A stretch of DNA of 5,421 nucleotides. Origin: Cyanobacteria bacterium UBA11370. GTDB lineage: Bacteria > Cyanobacteriota > Cyanobacteriia > Cyanobacteriales > Coleofasciculaceae. The position numbers and the translations under genes were made by a program. Of the stretch, positions 5,388 to 5,421 are shown in pieces. Numbering within the stretch: position 1 is the first letter of the stretch; the number at the start of each line of letters is the position of its first letter. Where the stretch lies: assembly GCA_003486645.1 (NCBI GenBank), contig DNGI01000001.1:1-5421 (forward strand). Reading direction: 5' to 3'. The notes under the pieces were generated by a model. That model was not told the origin of the DNA. It did not search any database and worked only from the letters and a program-made list of their open reading frames with translations.

Positions 5388-5421
5388 ACATCCGCTACAT
5401 CCGTTACCCAATCCGTTGCCA
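5388..5421 (-). repeat. Right arm of the 34-bp inverted repeat (may continue beyond the window)
   Basis: Read on the minus strand, it begins TGGCAACGGATT and ends AACGGATGTAGCGGATGT, matching the left arm (4696-4729) at 29 of 34 positions in inverted orientation. It reaches the last base of the window, so the outer limit is unknown. It contains the same internal CGGATGTA tandem as the left arm. Confidence 0.8.

Overview
The window comes from a cyanobacterium. The 23S and 5S rRNA ends have cyanobacterial character. There are two copies of the HIP1 octamer GCGATCGC (2212-2219 and 3992-3999). The gene content also fits: a Get3/ArsA-like ATPase with a C-terminal alpha-crystallin domain, a DUF2358 protein, an orphan Uma2 (DUF820) protein and an IS630-type transposase remnant. 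The genus cannot be fixed from this window; a filamentous or otherwise repeat-rich lineage is a reasonable guess.

Layout. Positions 1-430 are the tail of an rRNA operon: the last ~180 nt of 23S, a short spacer, a complete 5S gene and a strong Rho-independent terminator. Directly downstream lies a decayed IS630-family transposase (577-1269). It keeps the N-terminal helix-turn-helix region and the first acidic residue of the DDE triad, but has lost two internal blocks and carries two in-frame stops before a recognisable C-terminal remnant. Convergent with it, on the minus strand, is a 224-aa protein (1295-1969) that joins a KilA-N DNA-binding domain to a PD-(D/E)XK nuclease-like domain with a RecB/Cas4-style QxxxY motif. 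I consider this the most interesting gene here.

A 377-bp non-coding stretch (1970-2346) follows, with a HIP1 site and a purine-rich, G-tract-rich segment. Next is a probable minus-strand two-gene unit: DUF2358 (3574-3948) followed 51 bp later by the Get3d-type ATPase (2347-3522). A 175-bp divergent intergenic region with a HIP1 site and a long palindrome separates these from a plus-strand Uma2-family nuclease-fold gene (4124-4681). That gene converges on a minus-strand 2H phosphoesterase (4807-5367, 2'-5' RNA ligase/cyclic phosphodiesterase family). A 34-bp inverted repeat (29/34 identical) brackets the 2H gene, and its right arm runs to the last base of the window.

The genes do not form one obvious pathway. 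DUF2358 and Get3d may be co-transcribed and both belong to families associated with photosynthetic organisms. The KilA-N nuclease, Uma2 and 2H proteins are single-gene nucleic-acid-related proteins in a neighbourhood rich in repeats and IS debris. I see no CRISPR array, tRNA gene or classical multi-gene defence operon.
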